A stretch of DNA of 64,000 nucleotides from Tethya wilhelma. Its lineage: Eukaryota > Porifera > Demospongiae > Tethyida > Tethyidae. This document shows positions 13,559 through 22,925 of the stretch, in pieces; positions within the stretch are counted from its first letter, which is position 1; each line of letters begins with the position of its first letter. Below the pieces are notes generated by a model. It saw nothing but the letters and a program-made list of their open reading frames with translations, was not told the origin of the DNA and did not search any database. Both the position numbers and the translations under genes were made by a program. The stretch lies in assembly GCA_964030475.1 (NCBI GenBank), contig CAXIPT010000001.1, forward strand, positions 17,032,269 to 17,096,268, read 5' to 3'.

Positions 13559-14833
13559 TGTCCATGAATGGGTACACCACAACCTGACGAAATATATCTT
13601 CAGCCGCTGCCTGTTTATTGATGGAGGCATAGGTCTGCAAGCACTGTGTGAGTGTTTCCCTGTCTCTACTCTCTAGGCCAGCTTTGAAGGAGCACTCAAG
13701 ATGAGACTGAAGAGTGCTGGTGATGACAGCTATCCGCTGAATCAGGAGAGGAAACAACAAACAACTTGAAACAGTCAGGCATACATACCATGGTAGCAAG
13801 ACAACAATGAGTATGAACAATGCTAGCCTCATTTACCAATCCTTCCTTCCTGCTAAGCTGCACTATTATTATAACAATGTAAAATCTAGACTCTATTATT
13901 GTAGCATCCTCACAGTGAGTCTCCTTACCGCTTTTGTTTCTTCCACTAGTGGGTGGTCATCGGTCAACGATACACTGTACTGCAATTTGTTGAACTCCCC
14001 TGCAACTCTCTCCATCACCATCGAAGAAAACCTCTCCCTGAGGGTGAACCATCATCATTACCACCAGCATGATTGGATAACAGACATGCACGAGTTGTAA
14101 TATTACTATATAGCGATCATACCTATCTGAAACCTCCGTAGTACTGACTGCATTCAGAGCTGTCGTATCTGAAGGTGAGCTGATCTTCAAGAGCCTCTCC
14201 AGCTTCTCCACAGATTCCAAGATGGAAATGACTCTATTGAGAACAGCCTACACACATACACACGTGTGTGTGTTTGGTGAAAGTACAACCAGAATAATTA
14301 TTGTGAAACAGATATTTTGTAAACATTGCAGATCCTATACCTTTTGTTCACGAATTTTTGTCCATGCTTCTAATCTACTTCCAGTCAGCTCAATAGACTC
14401 TTCCATAGCTTGCTTCACAGTCTATAAAGTATTTACAATTATTATACAGCAGTACCATCAAATGCAAATGAATTACCATTATTTCCTCTTGCAACTTTCT
14501 GAGAGGGTCTAGAAGATTGGTGATGGACTTATCCATGTCCACCTGCAGCAGAGATGGGTATTCATAAGCATGGTGTGCATTAATTAGAACGCAACATCTT
14601 GCCGACTTACTAACCAAGTTTGCAGAGAGGTTAACAAAGTCTGCATAGTCTTTGTTGATAAGCTCCACCATTGCATTCTTGAGGGTCCTGAAATAGCTGT
14701 CAAGGTCTTCTCTGAGGCGTTCAATGGTCACTTGCTGGCGACATTGGCTCACAAAATCATCAACTTTGAAGTTTCCATCAAGTAAAACGTCTGTGGAAAA
14801 GCACAGCTCTTCATAAGGTCGCGGTAGAGCCAT
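1410..14833 (-). CDS. COG2: Conserved oligomeric Golgi complex subunit 2
   Basis: COG2 belongs to lobe A of the COG tethering complex, which acts in retrograde intra-Golgi vesicle transport. Exon 1 (from ATG 14833) encodes LCFSTDVLLDGNFKVDDFVS and MVELINKDYADFVNLSANLV, a near match to vertebrate COG2. Later exons fall near 14545-14480, 14427-14340, 14250-14127, 14041-13929, 13738-13557, 13403-13180, 12874-12735, 12590-12381, 12300-12246, 10848-10743, 3942-3787, 3308-3183, 2257-2086 and 1511-1410. Recognisable blocks include GGYDFIVSAVWPTIVAVLEEK, SVKRLRTHPSFTSFMSKW, IPRLFRRTNRDV and LSDDNKIRLQLALDIE. One intron (about 3943-10742) is far larger than the others and hosts three antisense genes. 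A short exon may be missed there, because roughly 20 residues of the vertebrate protein have no counterpart. The intron after MDN begins directly in a TG repeat. Confidence 0.93.
3948..3993. repeat. (GA)n microsatellite in COG2 acceptor
   Basis: On the minus strand this is a (CT)n run ending in the 3' splice site of the COG2 exon at 3942, so it forms the polypyrimidine tract. Confidence 0.85.
4000..5006. other. COG2 intron sequence upstream of IL-17-like gene 1
   Basis: AT-rich intronic DNA with no convincing coding similarity. Open frames here lack homology and splice support. Confidence 0.5.
5007..5028 (+). promoter_or_regulatory. TATA-like box and ISRE-like motif of IL-17-like gene 1
   Basis: TATTTAAA lies at 5007-5014, about 55 bp before the ATG. 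GAAAGTGAAAAC at 5017-5028 matches the GAAANNGAAA core bound by interferon regulatory factors. Both motifs are short, so chance occurrence in AT-rich DNA is quite possible. Confidence 0.35.
5068..5829 (+). CDS. Secreted IL-17-like cystine-knot protein, copy 1
   Basis: Single-exon, 253-aa protein with a hydrophobic signal peptide (residues 1-23, TTIFVTVLMLGIAVAIHG). A Thr/Ser-rich linker follows (about 40-90) and contains a short duplicated stretch around VSTEQRTTV and VSTEPRTTV. The C-terminal half has the IL-17 core: CATQFICDYEPNRFPSIIIK, then C-SRSS-C, a hydrophobic strand VPTVQSVIDVYYLVKEPP and a terminal CVC. In IL-17 proteins the equivalent regions are W-x(3-5)-D-x(2)-R-[IY]P-x-[VI]-x(2)-A-x-C, VPxxxxxLVLRR and VGCTCV. 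It is the longest copy, with an acidic insert (EASGEDSDDS) before the last strand. The Kozak context ACCATGG supports the start. It lies antisense within a COG2 intron. IL-17-like function (secreted ligand) is inferred from the fold signature only; another cystine-knot growth-factor family is the alternative. Confidence 0.72.
   Translation: MANRTTIFVTVLMLGIAVAIHGKAIGDASNKVIDLDIGSETPTPRVNVAAGTSTDSTTEAVSTEQRTTVVSTEPRTTVTSQPPLPYNYPEGLDPRYYNFYNYISHKYEELSEEIVALKLWSARPQNEGEANELVSQYLHDMQLDNPESKGECATQFICDYEPNRFPSIIIKGNCSRSSCFPTESIEEYHFPGLCVPTVQSVIDVYYLVKEPPQADKESVEASGEDSDDSPTVVRLVSSTTPVYTPQHCVCAEK
5830..7482. other. Spacer between IL-17-like copies 1 and 2
   Basis: A polyadenylation-type signal (AATAAA near 6018) lies in the first 250 bp. 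The rest is AT-rich intronic DNA. No gene seen. Confidence 0.5.
7483..8100 (+). CDS. Secreted IL-17-like cystine-knot protein, copy 2
   Basis: Single-exon, 205-aa protein starting at ACCATGG. It has a signal peptide (SFLAFLQLVLLATLLQC, residues 4-25) and a cysteine-rich N-terminal half. The C-terminal core reads CTWKYTCDYEEKRIPQYLWR, AEC, then SVPILKPKYDVAV and, at the end, RVPVACVCQELHEN. The Cys-x5-Cys-Asp-Tyr-x3-Arg-Ile-Pro block and the C-terminal VPVACVC correspond to the two most conserved parts of IL-17 cytokines (WxxxxDxxRxPxxIxEAxC and VxVGCTC). Predicted role: extracellular signalling ligand. It shares the block with copies 1 and 3 but is otherwise divergent, so the array is old or fast-evolving. 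Confidence 0.74.
   Translation: MGSNSFLAFLQLVLLATLLQCTTIMSEGCPLPRSEDQCRLVNYLSSGTTQFNISVDIARGEARQLVNGPNTFRQDTQLGTSYRPDMCSNCSALAPCYDSFHFSEAQTTQTCIEGLGISLRTRVGLLPSCTWKYTCDYEEKRIPQYLWRAECESTARNATPIYYSVPILKPKYDVAVSNPFTDIDTWKWETVRVPVACVCQELHEN
8101..9816. other. Spacer between IL-17-like copies 2 and 3
   Basis: AT-rich DNA with ATGCATG-rich simple stretches (for example near 8580-8650 and 9688-9700). An AATAAA lies near 8306. No gene supported. Confidence 0.5.
9817..10356 (+). CDS. Secreted IL-17-like cystine-knot protein, copy 3
   Basis: Single-exon, 179-aa protein with a start in ACCATGG and a signal peptide (VTTILIPFVLFGLCHA, residues 6-21). Five NxT/NxS sites suggest N-glycosylation. The core STSRCPWHYVCDYNPQRI then PPFIYHAKC is the closest of the three to vertebrate IL-17 (STSPWN...D..RYPSVIWEAKC). 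The C-terminal strand reads YIPVACVDTLIA, so the last cysteine of the CxC pair seen in copies 1 and 2 is replaced by Asp. Either this copy uses a reduced disulphide set or another cysteine (CSPLD region) substitutes. It is antisense within the COG2 intron, about 390 bp from the next COG2 exon. Confidence 0.75.
   Translation: MAAMSVTTILIPFVLFGLCHACPIPGACNNLPSLLTYGNTTSYNRPNYNTTVKIDDNNVQFSFIRLRTELTNAQPTELSANCTHDASNNFTVRRYSTSRCPWHYVCDYNPQRIPPFIYHAKCNDSTPATGNDGETECREVYSQFFYLTTESCSPLDIAGAHWTAHSSYIPVACVDTLIA
13501..13557. repeat. (CA)n microsatellite at COG2 5' splice site
   Basis: On the minus strand the exon ends ...TTCATGGACAAT and the intron starts immediately with (GT)n, so the repeat itself supplies the GT donor. 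The next exon starts VISAKAL, which restores the vertebrate alignment PYIDEVIIEQF. Confidence 0.85.
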
Positions 14834-15024
14834 GACTCTTGGAAAAAGTGAGGTCTTTTCCTCTGGGTGGCTGTTTTCTCTTACTTCTTCAATTCAACCT
14901 CCAAAGTCACGTGCAAAGTCAACGTGTCATGTGACTATCTATTGTAATTGTACGCCCACGTTCATCACCAGATCAGAAACAGGGCAGTTCCGAAATTATC
15001 AACACTACAGTCAGTGAGTAAATT
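14834..15024. promoter_or_regulatory. Bidirectional promoter COG2/FRMD8-like
   Basis: 191 bp separates the divergent start codons. It contains a CACGTG-like site (near 14908) and no clear TATA box. Confidence 0.65.
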
Positions 15025-16897
15025 ATGGCTACAGTGATCCCTCCCGAGAAGACCGAGCACTTCGACCAGCCTGGGCATGCACCTTCACTTGAGGCTCAGG
15101 CTTCCAATGTCTCTACAGCCAGCCAGGCCTCCAAAGTCAAACGTAAAGTAACATCGTCTGTGTGATAAAACTACTGCTAGTAGCCTACACTGGCATAATT
15201 TGTACTTCGTGTTATTTTTGTCGTCTGTATTTTGTCCGCAGCTGTGACTCTGTGCGTGTACACCATGAAGCCAGGCAGCAGTCATAGAATGACGTTCAAG
15301 TCTGGTAGACTGACCACAGCTAAACAGATCATGGATGAAATGCTACGAGAGCTCGACATACCAGTTGAAAATGAGAAGGCGTTTAGCATTTGGCTCACTT
15401 CAAAACACCTCCGTAAGTGTCTTTGCTTTCAACATGCTCACTTTTAATGCAAGGGTGTTATGGTGTTGAGTAGGTTGGGATTGTCGTTTTGGTTACTGTA
15501 TATGGTTAGGAGGTATGTTGGTTTACTTGTATGTGTTTGTTTATACTTTGTTTAGAGCTCCAACTAAAGCCCTACCATTTGCCGTGTAAACTCTTCAAAC
15601 GATGGAAGGATCTGTTGTCACAGTACACCAATGCCAATTACGAGACTATCCAAAAAGGTATTGTAAAGATCAGCTTTATGCCTTTTACTTTATATGGAAA
15701 TGTCATCAATGGCATCTCCATAATCTATGGTTTAGAACCCATATTATGCTTCCACTACATTTACACCAGTTGTTTTGTCCTCTTATGGTGTCTCCTTTAA
15801 CAGACGAACCTATCCTTTCTTTTCGGAGGAATGCCTTCTTTGAGCTTCGCGAGGAGAGGAAACTCTTGGACCCCAAGAAAGACAATCATAAATCCATCGA
15901 TCTTCTCTACCACGAGGTGAGTTGTTGTCCTCCTATTGTTACCATCCCTGCCCCCCCATTAGTGCAAACCAATGAGCTATGTGGCTTGGTATGTGGAGCC
16001 TATATATAGTTGTAATGGTAGACAATAGCACATTCTTTGGCTCGTTACTTAGACTATCTGTTAACGTAAACTCACAGGATAAAGACAAAATATTTTCAAC
16101 TTTACAAACCAACTTTTATCTCCTCTCCCTTCATGAGTCATACCTGGAGCTAGTAACTATGGATGATATGAACAGACCAATGGGAGAATATCTCTGTGTC
16201 TGTACTCTTGCCACTTTCACACTCCTCAATGGACATTAATCTTTTTACCGTATTATTAATTTTTACTATCGCTAAGAAAGTTTAGTATACTCTCTCAATC
16301 TGGGTCCTGTCAATCAAAATTCTGTTGTTTTTTTGTAGACCGATTTTTGGCAATAAGATGTAACTATTGTATTCTCTTACTTCAGGCTATGTTCAATGTC
16401 ACAAAGAGTCGTTACCCTTTCACGAAAGAAGAACTCCACTCTCTGGCCGGGCTACAGGCTGCAGTGGCTGCTGCAGAGAGAGGGGACACCAACCCTCAAG
16501 CTGCCTCCATGAAATCTGACCTGAACATATTCTACCCCGCATACATGCTACAAGGAACAGATACGGGCAAGATTGGCCGACTCTTTAAGCAGAGATCTGT
16601 TGAGAGCAAAGCAGTAATGGATGAGTTTACAAAGGCTTTCAATGATGCTTGGAAGAAATCAACAGACCCACATCGGTTGAAGATGCTCTACCTGCAGATC
16701 TGTAGGCAAAAACCTTTCTATGGTTGTACGATGTTTCGTGGACTCGTGAAACGAGCTTCAAAAGATTTGGATTTTTTCTCTGACAAGTATAAGGAAGTGG
16801 TTGTTGCCATCAATCCAGAGTGTATACATCTCTTCTCGTTCACCACACCACCTGTAAGTGGTACTGTGTAGCTGTGTGTTTTGGTCTTCCATGTGTG

Positions 16898-16962
<65 letters not shown>

Positions 16963-17149
16963 AATACAGCTTCATACGTAGCATTTGTACACATGTGTGA
17001 AGACTTCTAAAGAGGAAAGGTTAAAATTCCTTTGGATGCTTTGTGTACACAATTGAGGTTCTTAGTGTACATTTGTAATGTGTAAATTAATGTGTTGATT
17101 TAATATACTCACTTGTAAAATTGATTTGTACATGTGTGTTAGCATACAC

Positions 17150-17180
<31 letters not shown>

Positions 17181-18077
17181 CACCCACCCAGGACATCCTT
17201 CTCTACCTAACCTACGACCAGTTCTCCTGGAACTTTGAAGAAGCTGGTGACGAAGGAGAGCATTTCTTCAGCTCGCTGTGGATTGAGTTTGACTCCGTGG
17301 CTGTCCTAAAGGGAGGAGAGGAGAAGAGAGTGAACAAGAGAATTCAGATCCTGTCGAGACAGGCGCCCATGATGGATGCCATGATCGTGAGATGTGTCGC
17401 AGGCATCGATGAGCAGGAGAAGGAGCTGAGGAGAAAGAGAGTGGCACAAGGATACGACGAGTGAGTTGTGGGCTGGCCAACTGTTGCGATAGACAATTGT
17501 TGTGCTTGGGGGATGTTTAGAATCACCACAATATAACTACAGTATTATCTATGGTTTGACACAAACTTGTTACAGTGTATGCAATGTAAACAAGGGGAAT
17601 TTTTTTTTGAATTTTGAATCAGCCAAAATTAAATGATCTGTATGTGCAAGTGTCACAGTTCTTTTGATCTGTAGGCATCTACCAGAAGTGAGCATTGTGT
17701 GCAATGCAAGCAACCCTCAGAAACAGGAGAAGAACTACAAAGAACACAAGCTACAGTGTATGGTCTACACACAAGACGGTCAGTCCCTGTCCTTCCTCTA
17801 ATTTCTATTTTATTGTTTTTTTTAAAAATTTTTGTCAGGTTCTGAAATAGTTGATGATAGTGAGAGCTCATTCTTCACAATGAAGAAAGCATTTAGAAAA
17901 AGAAGTTCAAAAAAGCTTAAAAGCCAACAGTCGATTGATAGAGAGGATTCAGAGCAACCGTCAGGGGGAGGGGCTATGGGGGGAGCTGAGGCAAGAGGGG
18001 AAGAGGTCCCCCTGACAACATTAGACAAGAAACCAACCCCAGAAGGCCATGGAGGATCTGAAGAAAAATTGCTGTGA
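15025..18077 (+). CDS. FRMD8: FERM-domain protein, FRMD8-like
   Basis: In mammals FRMD8 (iTAP) binds the cytoplasmic tail of iRhoms and stabilises the iRhom/ADAM17 sheddase at the cell surface. Exons begin at 15025 and run through about 15240, 15556, 15805, 16386, 17193, 17675 and 17840. The FERM F1 lobe is VTLCVYTMKPGSSHRMTFKS onward; the diagnostic block is LQLKPYHLPCKLFKRWKDLL followed by DEPILSFRRNAFFELREERK. F2 is helical (TKSRYPFTKEELHSLAGLQA) and F3 begins PFYGCTMFRGLVKR. The tail is basic and Ser-rich (KKAFRKRSSKKLKS). The same block order is found in vertebrate FRMD8; KRIT1-type FERM proteins are the main alternative. Dinucleotide repeats occupy the intron at 16902-17180. The stop at 18075 follows a phase-1 junction checked by hand. 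Confidence 0.82.
16902..16962. repeat. (GA)n microsatellite in FRMD8-like intron
   Basis: Pure GA run just after a TGTGTG stretch, shortly downstream of the 5' splice site. Confidence 0.9.
17150..17179. repeat. (CA)n microsatellite before FRMD8-like acceptor
   Basis: CA run followed by CCTCACCCACCCAG and then the exon DILLYLTYD. Confidence 0.85.
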
Positions 18078-18489
18078 TGTTGCATGCCTGGCATTGATTT
18101 TTTTAAAAGGAAAACTTTTATTAACTGTTTATTATCCAACTGTTGTATGGTGTGTTTCCATGTAAAATGTTCCAATAACATGACTGGTGTATGATGTACT
18201 GTATTTGAATTTTTAGCTTGTATCATTGTCTACTTGTGTTTTATCCTTTCATTCAGATGTAAGTATTATAGTAACTGCTATTGGTGTTTAATATTAATCA
18301 ACAAATTGTAATTCTTACAGCAATTAAAAACACCTAAGCTTACTGCAGATCTTTTCAATTTGCATGCATGTTTGTAATATACTTGTACCTCCCGGACATA
18401 AGCTTATTAAATCATGATTAAATTAGGCTATTACCACGTGCTCCAGCTGCATGCTGACTGTCACTCCTTCTAGTTCTGAATTTTAAGAC
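18078..18489. other. Spacer FRMD8-like / chimeric T2 gene
   Basis: Probable 3' UTR of the FERM gene and promoter of the next gene. No other feature seen. Confidence 0.5.
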
Positions 18490-19440
18490 ATGGTTTCTGT
18501 GATACAGTTCTTGCTGGTGGCTGTACTGACAAGTGACGTGCTGAGCTGTGAAGTTTCATGCAAGTATACATGAATATTGTTTGCATTAAACTTTCATAAT
18601 TATAATTATTAAATATTCAATTTTTTTTTACTTTTATGGCATGCAGCCTTCAGCTTGTTGAGAGCAGTCTTACATACACTGCAGCTGCTAGTTCTCCCAC
18701 CTGTCCAACCACATACAGTGCATGGCAGACATTGCTGTCATCTGCCAAAGAATCATTAGACATTGCCTCATACTACTGGAGTCTGATTGAACAAGGCAGG
18801 ATCTCGGATTCAACAGATAAACAGGTTTTCTTTTTCTCTTATTTACAATCAATATCAAACTAATCTCTAGATGTGCTGGGGATGTATTTTTGTAGCACCA
18901 CCAAATTTTGTTATTCTGTAAAATTCGTTCCACCCCATAAAACAGGGCCTTGACATTTATGATCAAATGAGTGATCTCTCCAAGCACTGCATTAAGTTAC
19001 GCATGGACTGGGAGTGGTGTTCTCTATCACTGGACCAGGTAAATAGGTAACTGCACTATGATTGTGTACAGATGTAATAATAACTCTATTTTTTTGCAGA
19101 TATCTAAACCGGCAAAAGATGTTAATTTGTTGCTGGTTTTGCAAAACCCTGCTGAGGTTTGTGCAGTTCACCAATGCCAAAAAACTGTCGATGTCAGCAA
19201 GCTCAATCCATGGGTGATTAATCATTTATGGTAAGTTTTGCATTCTTTCATGATTGCTGGTTTAATACTTCACACAGCAATTAGCTAGCATAAATTAAAT
19301 TGCAACAAAAACTGCATTATCTGTAGGGCTAGTAAGAAAACACCTACTTCCAGATGTAGAACTACTAGTACTCCTCAGTGTGTCATTAGTGTTGATGATA
19401 CACTACAGGAAACAAAAGTAAGACTACTGTGTTCGCATAC

Positions 19441-19499
<59 letters not shown>

Positions 19500-20437
19500 N
19501 NNNNNNNNNNNNNNNNNNNNNNNNNNNNNNNNNNNNNNNNNNNNNNNNNNNNNNNNNNNNNNNNNNNNNNNNNNNNNNNNNNNNNNNNNNNNNNNNNNNN
19601 NNNNNNNNNNNNNNNNNNNNNNNNNNNNNNNNNNNNNNNNNNNNNNNNNNNNNNNNNNNNNNNNNNNNNNNNNNNNNNNNNNNNNNNNNNNNNNNNNNNN
19701 NTGCACAGTGTGCACTCAACATCGAAGGGTTTCTTAGTCCAACTAACTCTGAGTGCCAATCAGCTGCTGTGAAATACTTCAACCAAATGGGCACACTGTA
19801 CAAATCTGAATCAAATGATGATGGAATACCAAGTCTTTTAAAAGAGCTTGGAATTGATACTGTTGGCCATCCTTACAAAGTTAGTAAAATCATCCTCACC
19901 CATGCATACAATCTTATTGTGTGATTGGCTTTGATATTAAACCTACAATACCATGGATTTCAATTTTTGTAGACAACTGAAATTATTCAAAAAGTGAAAG
20001 AGCCAACAGTTTATCTTGGATGTCGTCAAAGTATGTCTTTTTTTTATATTGTACATCTATGGAGTGCATAACCACTGTAATGAGTAAAAGTATTATTATA
20101 ATAATTATTTTGATGTGCAGGTAAAAATCCCATAGCAATAGCTAATAAGATATGTAGATTGACAAGAATCGGAATCTGCTACCATTGCAGTCCATGCCAA
20201 GGCAATAGCCCTGAGGCAGTTGTGTCACATACACCATCGTGCTGTCGTGCATCAGATGACAGCTCTCCAGGTCAACAAGTCAACTGCTTTCAAGTAAAAG
20301 CACTTCAAGGCTCTTTTGCACAGACTAATGTTCCTTGGAGGGATATTACATCAGAATCTGACATTAGCTGTTACTCAAATGCATGTGAACAAGTGTGTTA
20401 TTGTGGTACTGATGAAGATTGTAGGACTTGTCCATGA
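18490..20437 (+). CDS. Chimeric secreted protein: PLD3/4-like N-terminus joined to RNase T2-like pseudoenzyme
   Basis: Exons are 18490-18563, 18647-18824, 18946-19038, 19100-19230, 19327-19417, one broken by the N gap and ending at 19879, 19973-20030 and 20121-20437. Exons 1-3 (signal peptide MVSVIQFLLVAVLTSDVLSC, then SAWQTLLSSAKESLDIASYY and DIYDQMSDLSKHCIKLR) closely copy the first exons of the PLD3/4-like gene at 20586-22714 but stop before the first HKD motif. From exon 4 on it matches the T2-like gene at 22926: LLLVLQNPA, PWVINHLW, ECQSAAVKYFNQMG, PTVYLGCRQ, and a Cys-rich tail ending CEQVCYCGTDEDCRTCP. The reading frame stays open across the junction (phase 0). The T2 active-site motif (F/WTIHGLWP) is WVINHLW here, so the catalytic His is Asn; the second motif lies in the gap. 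Role unknown; non-catalytic secreted protein or expressed fusion is inferred. Confidence 0.65.
19441..19499. repeat. (CA)n microsatellite abutting assembly gap
   Basis: CA run that ends in the N run. Confidence 0.95.
19500..19701. other. Assembly gap (202 N)
   Basis: Run of N. By comparison with 23619-23700 it hides the start of an exon carrying the second RNase T2 motif of the chimeric gene. Confidence 0.99.
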
Positions 20438-20585
20438 AATCTGTTGTTTTTGAAAGTATTTTCAATTATTTTCTTCAATGTTTTGGTGCATATCTTGCAC
20501 GATTGTGTTAATATAGCAAAATGAATAAGTTTATGTACATAGCTATTTCAAGGTCCCCATTCTTCAAGATGAATCTGGCAGTATC

Positions 20586-21123
20586 TTATACAATACTAGT
20601 GTACGTGGAGTTCCAGTCTCTCATAAATATATCATACAGCTGCTTTTGCAGCGGCACCATTGTAGTAGCATTGGTTGTGTCACCCTGTGCAGTCACTGTT
20701 AGGCTAACACCACCAGTACTGATGAAGTAATCACCAGACCAATTTGAAGTGCCTGAAGAAGAATAAGCATTCAATTGGAATTGTTTGTAAACATTAGACC
20801 GTTTGAATTTTCATATAACTTTCAAGCATGCATTCTTCGATATTTATATACATGTATAATAATCAAGATCTACACAATACAAAGCTTAATAATTTTATTA
20901 ATACATACCAATATAAGCAGCTTTATCAGTGACCATGTACTTGTTGTGGTTGACACGGGTAAAAGGGATGTCCTTTGTTTTCAATGGTGGTACGTAAAAC
21001 ATCCTCTATATAGTTGGAAGAAAACATAGTGAGTGCATTCTTTTGGAACTTTGATATCACACACACATACACACACACATGCACACGCACACGCACACAC
21101 ATGCACACGCACACGCGCACACG

Positions 21124-21158
<35 letters not shown>

Positions 21159-22714
21159 TACCGTTTCAATAATTCCACGATAGTAACCAATGTCACTGTC
21201 AGCTGACAAACTTTTCAAAAACTTGATCATATCTTGTTCAGTGTGATTCCAATAGCTCCCCATCAACCTTACATGTACACCTCGATCGTATGCAGCTGCT
21301 CTTAGTGCATTGTCAATCTGTCCCCAATAGCTGCAGAACAATCGTATACAATTTCATGTGCTATAATTTGTGGTCACTAGTGTAGCGTGTTAACTTGAGT
21401 TACACATTACGCCGTGGCTGGGGTCAATTGGAAGAATTATACCAAGATTGGTCTCAGCAAACAGAAAACTGTCTATAAGTGACTCACTATTTCGGACGGC
21501 TATAAATCACAGCCGGGAAGTAATCCATGACTGCAATATTGATAAATTCCTTGGCAGTTGAAATTGCATTGAGCAAAGCTTCAATGTCCTGAGCTCTATC
21601 CTTAGTACAGAATGGAGGTGGGGATGACTAGATGTGAAGAAACAAAAAAAGTGGCAAAAGTGAATATTGCCATCAACCTATCAACTTTAATAAATTTACT
21701 TACAGCCCAATACATTTGTGATGGTACTTTGTCATTGTTAAACTTTACAGGATTACTAGCGTTGAACATCGCTGAGAATTGTGAAGACCATTGTTTAGGA
21801 ATTGATGCACCGGGTGAAGACAGATACCAGTAGACGTCAAACAATTTTTGAGCATCCATTGCCAAGCATTCACAGTTTGTACCCAGGACTCCAAGTTCTT
21901 TCACCTGAGTATATATAAAATAGCTAGATCAACACTGTATCAATCTTTTCAACACTCTTATAAGGAAGGAAAGTGGAGTATATGTCTTTAGCATAGATTT
22001 TACCTGTGTAAGAGAACGCCAGTCCATATTTGCACTCCCAACATAAAAGTGCCGCTTATCAACCACCCAAAGTTTAGTGTGTAGAACTCCAGATGACATG
22101 AGCTTGTTGAAGTCTAGATTCTGAACCTCAGCCAGTTTTTTCTTAGTGAGGATCTGTGTATCAAGATCAATGTAGGTATAGTCGGGAGGGTTTTGTACGA
22201 TACGCAATTTAACTCCACGTTTGGAAAGACTGCTGAGTTGATCAAAAATGTCAGCACCCTGAGTGAAATTTTTAAGAAATGCATAATATTGGAAAACTAT
22301 CAATAATATACCCCAATCGTATACTATGACAGCAGAGCTGCTGCAGTGCACATGTAATTTATTATACCTCTTTATCTGTTGAATCTGATACATTACCATG
22401 ACCGATCAAGCTCCAGTAATATGAGGCAATGTCCACAGATTCTTTGGCAGATGACAGCAATGTCTGCCATGCACTGTATGTGCTTGGACTGGTGGGTGAA
22501 CCAGGAGTGTATGTAAGATTCTCAGGAATACTCTCAACCAACTGAAGGCTGAAAACAAGAGAATAAAATTAATATATAATTCAATCATGCATGATGGATG
22601 CACCAATTTAAATTTTAAAAATTCATACTTGCATGACATTTCACAGCTCAGCACATTACTCGCCAATGCAGCTACCAGCAAGAACTGTATCACAGAAACC
22701 ATGACTTCGATCAT
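20586..22714 (-). CDS. Phospholipase D family 5'-3' exonuclease-like protein (PLD3/PLD4 type)
   Basis: PLD3/4 proteins are endolysosomal members of the PLD superfamily; in mammals they act as single-strand 5' exonucleases. The signal or anchor segment is VSVIQFLLVAALASNVLSC. The start is ATG 22702 or 22714; both are in frame, and the chimeric copy starts at the equivalent of 22702. The order is STYSAWQTLLSSAKESVDIA, then the first HKD motif HTKLWVVDKRHFYVGSANMD, then CECLAMDAQKLFDVYWYLSS, and the second motif [20 protein letters not shown] across an intron near 20906. Both HxKxxxxD motifs are intact, so this copy should be active. It is head-to-head with the T2-like gene at 22926 and tail-to-tail with the chimera that copied its 5' end. 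A TG repeat follows a donor near 21160. Confidence 0.88.
21058..21156. repeat. Compound CA/CACG microsatellite in PLD intron
   Basis: Interrupted CA repeat (ACACATGCACACGCAC type) close to the minus-strand donor GTACAG. Confidence 0.9.
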
Positions 22715-22925
22715 GTTCGATCAACTTAGAAGGAGCACGTGGTTGGGGAATTCCAAGACACCAAAATTAATAACTGAGTCACATGCAGGTTGAGAGTGCA
22801 TTGTGCAAGCCGGCCAGATGCAGAGCGATTAAGTGGGTGTGACCTGGGTGTAAATCAAGAGTAGAGTAAACAAACAGCATATAAGCTTCTCCCCAGAAAC
22901 TGAGGCAATATTAGAGAGTGAGAGA
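22715..22925. promoter_or_regulatory. Bidirectional promoter PLD / T2-like gene B
   Basis: About 210 bp separates divergent ATGs. CATATAAGC near 22878, about 47 bp upstream of the plus-strand ATG, is TATA-like. Confidence 0.5.

Noticed and set aside
13406..13832. Long open frames translating to poly-Cys-Val or poly-Thr-His
   Set aside because: They are translations of the CA/TG microsatellite and run antisense or across known COG2 exon/intron borders.
20521..20730. Plus-strand frame over the last PLD exons
   Set aside because: Antisense shadow of the PLD C-terminus (GTSNWSGDYF region).
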